This document shows, piece by piece, positions 14,539-15,894 of a DNA stretch of 15,894 nucleotides (the first letter of the stretch is position 1; every line of letters begins with the position of its first letter). The position numbers and the translations under genes were made by a program. The stretch lies in NCBI GenBank assembly GCA_017882245.1, contig JADGPV010000026.1, positions 1 through 15,894 of the forward strand. The letters are read 5' to 3'. A model generated the notes under the pieces. It did no database searches and had not been told where the DNA came from. It saw only the letters and a list, made by a program, of their open reading frames with translations. This stretch comes from Bacteroidales bacterium. GTDB lineage: Bacteria > Bacteroidota > Bacteroidia > Bacteroidales > VadinHA17.

Positions 14539-15678
14539 CCTGCCCTTCTTCGTCATACGCATGAGTCTGCGCAGCGATTCCGTGAGGCGGTTCCACGAGT
14601 AAAGCTTCTTCTGCTTTTCAAGTCCTGATCTGAACCTCTCCTCATCAGCACTGAAGAAATCTGCTATGGCTTTTGCAATAGCCTTGGGCTCCGGCGGCAC
14701 CACATACCCGCATTTGCCATCAGGTACGATCTCAGCCAGGCCTCCCACATCAGTGACGACCATCGGCTTGTTGAAGTGATAGGCTATCTGGGTCACACCG
14801 CTCTGAGTGGCAGAACGGTATGGCTGAACCACCAGGGAGGCAGCGGAGAAGTAGTACCTGACATCCTCATTATTGATAAAGTGAGAATGGATGATGACTC
14901 TTTGACTGAGGTCAAGAGTACGTATCAGATCAAAGTAGAGCTTCTCATCCTCATAAAATTCTCCCGCGACAATCAGTTTCAATCCAGGACTGTTAATAGC
15001 AGGATCTGCCATTGCCTTTAGCAGCAGGTCAAGTCCTTTATACTCACGTATAAAACCGAAGAAGAGGATGTACTTGTCGGCGGTACAGAGCTTCAGCCGT
15101 ACCATAGCTTCTGCACGCGATACCGGGGCATTGTAGTTATCAAAGAGCGGATGCGGCGATATTACGCATGGGATCTTCTGGCTGAATTGCCTGAGGTCTT
15201 TCTCAACAGCCTTTGTCATAACGAGGGCCCCGTGAATACTTTTAATGAAAAAACGTGTCAGGGCTCTGTCTCCCATCCTCTTTTCGTGAGGAATAACGTT
15301 GTCAAAAATAGAAATGATCCTTGTATGCCTGTTGCTTCTGGCAATGCGTGCAATGGCTCCCAGCGCCGGCGCAAGCATGGGGAGCCAGTATCGCATAATT
15401 ATGAGGTCAGGTTTCGTGCGTCTGAGCCGTAGCCCGGTTTTGAACCAGTTGAACGGATTCATTGAGTTAATTGCCCGTGTAATGGTCACTCCCTCAGGAG
15501 CATAGCCATCGTCATACTGAGTCTTGCCCGGGAAGAGGAAAGAGGGATACTGCAGCTTGAAGGTAAAGATGGCAGCCGCGTCTCCTTCACGAATAAGTTG
15601 CTGTGCCAGTCTCTCATTATATGCTGCTATACCACCCCTGTAAGGGTGGGCGGGACCGCATATAACGATACGCATCAT
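14533..15678 (-). CDS. GT4 family glycosyltransferase (GT-B fold)
   Basis: A retaining, nucleotide-sugar dependent glycosyltransferase with two Rossmann-like domains. With the ATG at 15678 the protein has 381 residues. The N-terminal acceptor domain has MRIVICGPAHPYRGGIAAYN. The C-terminal donor domain has FFGFIREYKGLDLLL (206-220), VAGEFYEDE, VQPYRSATQSG (284-294) and TDVGGLAEIVPDG (309-321). The usual EX7E motif is replaced by a PYRSATQSG-type version seen in some GT4 members. The start gives a 4-nt ATGA overlap with the upstream stop codon; a second ATG follows at once. The longer start at 15705 lies inside the upstream gene and adds residues unlike the family. Substrate unknown; probably surface glycan or lipid glycosylation. 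Confidence 0.87.
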   Translation of the reverse strand: MMRIVICGPAHPYRGGIAAYNERLAQQLIREGDAAAIFTFKLQYPSFLFPGKTQYDDGYAPEGVTITRAINSMNPFNWFKTGLRLRRTKPDLIIMRYWLPMLAPALGAIARIARSNRHTRIISIFDNVIPHEKRMGDRALTRFFIKSIHGALVMTKAVEKDLRQFSQKIPCVISPHPLFDNYNAPVSRAEAMVRLKLCTADKYILFFGFIREYKGLDLLLKAMADPAINSPGLKLIVAGEFYEDEKLYFDLIRTLDLSQRVIIHSHFINNEDVRYYFSAASLVVQPYRSATQSGVTQIAYHFNKPMVVTDVGGLAEIVPDGKCGYVVPPEPKAIAKAIADFFSADEERFRSGLEKQKKLYSWNRLTESLRRLMRMTKKGRR

Positions 15679-15894
15679 AGGCTGGTGCCCTCCGGTATTA
15701 CCCACTGGCTCAGATAACGGTACTGGGGCTCCAGCAGGCCGTCCACCGTGATTGTAGCACGCTGTATCATCGATGTGGGATTATCGTGGAACAGATCATG
15801 GAGGACATGGTCGGCCAGCTGCTTGCCGAAATCGCTGGAGGCATCACGCGGCAGCTCACCGGGTAGGTTGTCTATTGACATCACCGTGATATGC
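15675..15894 (-). CDS. Saccharopine/alanine dehydrogenase-like enzyme (LOR/SDH type), C-terminal end (partial)
   Basis: The frame is open to the right window edge, so only the last 72 or so residues are visible; the GTG at 15884 is internal. The segment VMSIDNLPGELPRDASSDFGKQL followed by RATITVDGLLEPQYRYLSQWV resembles the C-terminal part of proteins related to lysine-forming saccharopine dehydrogenase and alanine dehydrogenase, in which an IDNLPxELPRDAS block is conserved. These enzymes are NAD(P)-dependent oxidoreductases acting on amino acids. The cofactor-binding domain is beyond the window, so neither substrate nor completeness can be judged. The TGA stop overlaps the ATG of the GT4 gene, implying co-transcription. 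Confidence 0.6.
   Translation of the reverse strand, partial: HITVMSIDNLPGELPRDASSDFGKQLADHVLHDLFHDNPTSMIQRATITVDGLLEPQYRYLSQWVIPEGTSL

Noticed and set aside
15679..15705. Upstream ATG for the GT4 glycosyltransferase
   Set aside because: It lies inside the end of the upstream gene and adds residues unlike the family. The ATGA-overlap start directly before MRIVICGPAHPYRGG is better.

Overview
The window looks like a core chromosomal segment of a Bacteroidota bacterium, probably a fermenting, anaerobic member of the Bacteroidales or a related order. Four things point there. The primary sigma factor is short (287 aa) and lacks region 1.1. The Rho factor carries a very large low-complexity insertion. 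Most gene starts lack a Shine-Dalgarno sequence and instead follow A/T-rich leaders with TAnnTTTG-type -7 promoter elements. A 1185-residue pyruvate:ferredoxin oxidoreductase indicates oxygen-independent pyruvate oxidation. No mobile element, phage gene, CRISPR array, tRNA or rRNA was seen.

Layout from left to right. The 3' end of miaA (tRNA modification) converges on a minus-strand pair, rpoD then rpe. A 313-bp control region separates rpoD from the divergent rho gene, so the primary sigma factor and the main termination factor fire from one intergenic region. Next on the plus strand is nifJ (PFOR), closed by a strong intrinsic terminator. It is followed by ruvX-def (Holliday-junction resolvase family and peptide deformylase), comEC (DNA-uptake channel without its nuclease domain) and trkA (K+ channel gating subunit with no trkH nearby). 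A YciO/YrdC-type gene on the minus strand converges on trkA with 2 bp between the stop codons. Upstream of it, on the same strand, is the 4.5S/SRP RNA gene ffs with a near-ideal promoter. Divergent from ffs is a translationally coupled pair: a four-helix DUF4199 membrane protein and a GT2 glycosyltransferase with two C-terminal membrane helices. The right end holds a minus-strand GT4 glycosyltransferase overlapping by 4 nt the end of a saccharopine/alanine-dehydrogenase-like gene that runs off the window.

Most genes are housekeeping: transcription initiation and termination, protein targeting, N-terminal processing, tRNA modification, central carbon metabolism and ion transport. The right third leans towards the envelope (GT2, DUF4199, GT4). 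I see no multi-gene novel defence or biosynthetic system. The most striking object is the Rho protein: 58 of residues 91-190 are glutamine, encoded by in-frame DNA repeats that could change length between strains. The promoter set is also informative, because seven -7 elements share the extension TTTGC or TTGC.
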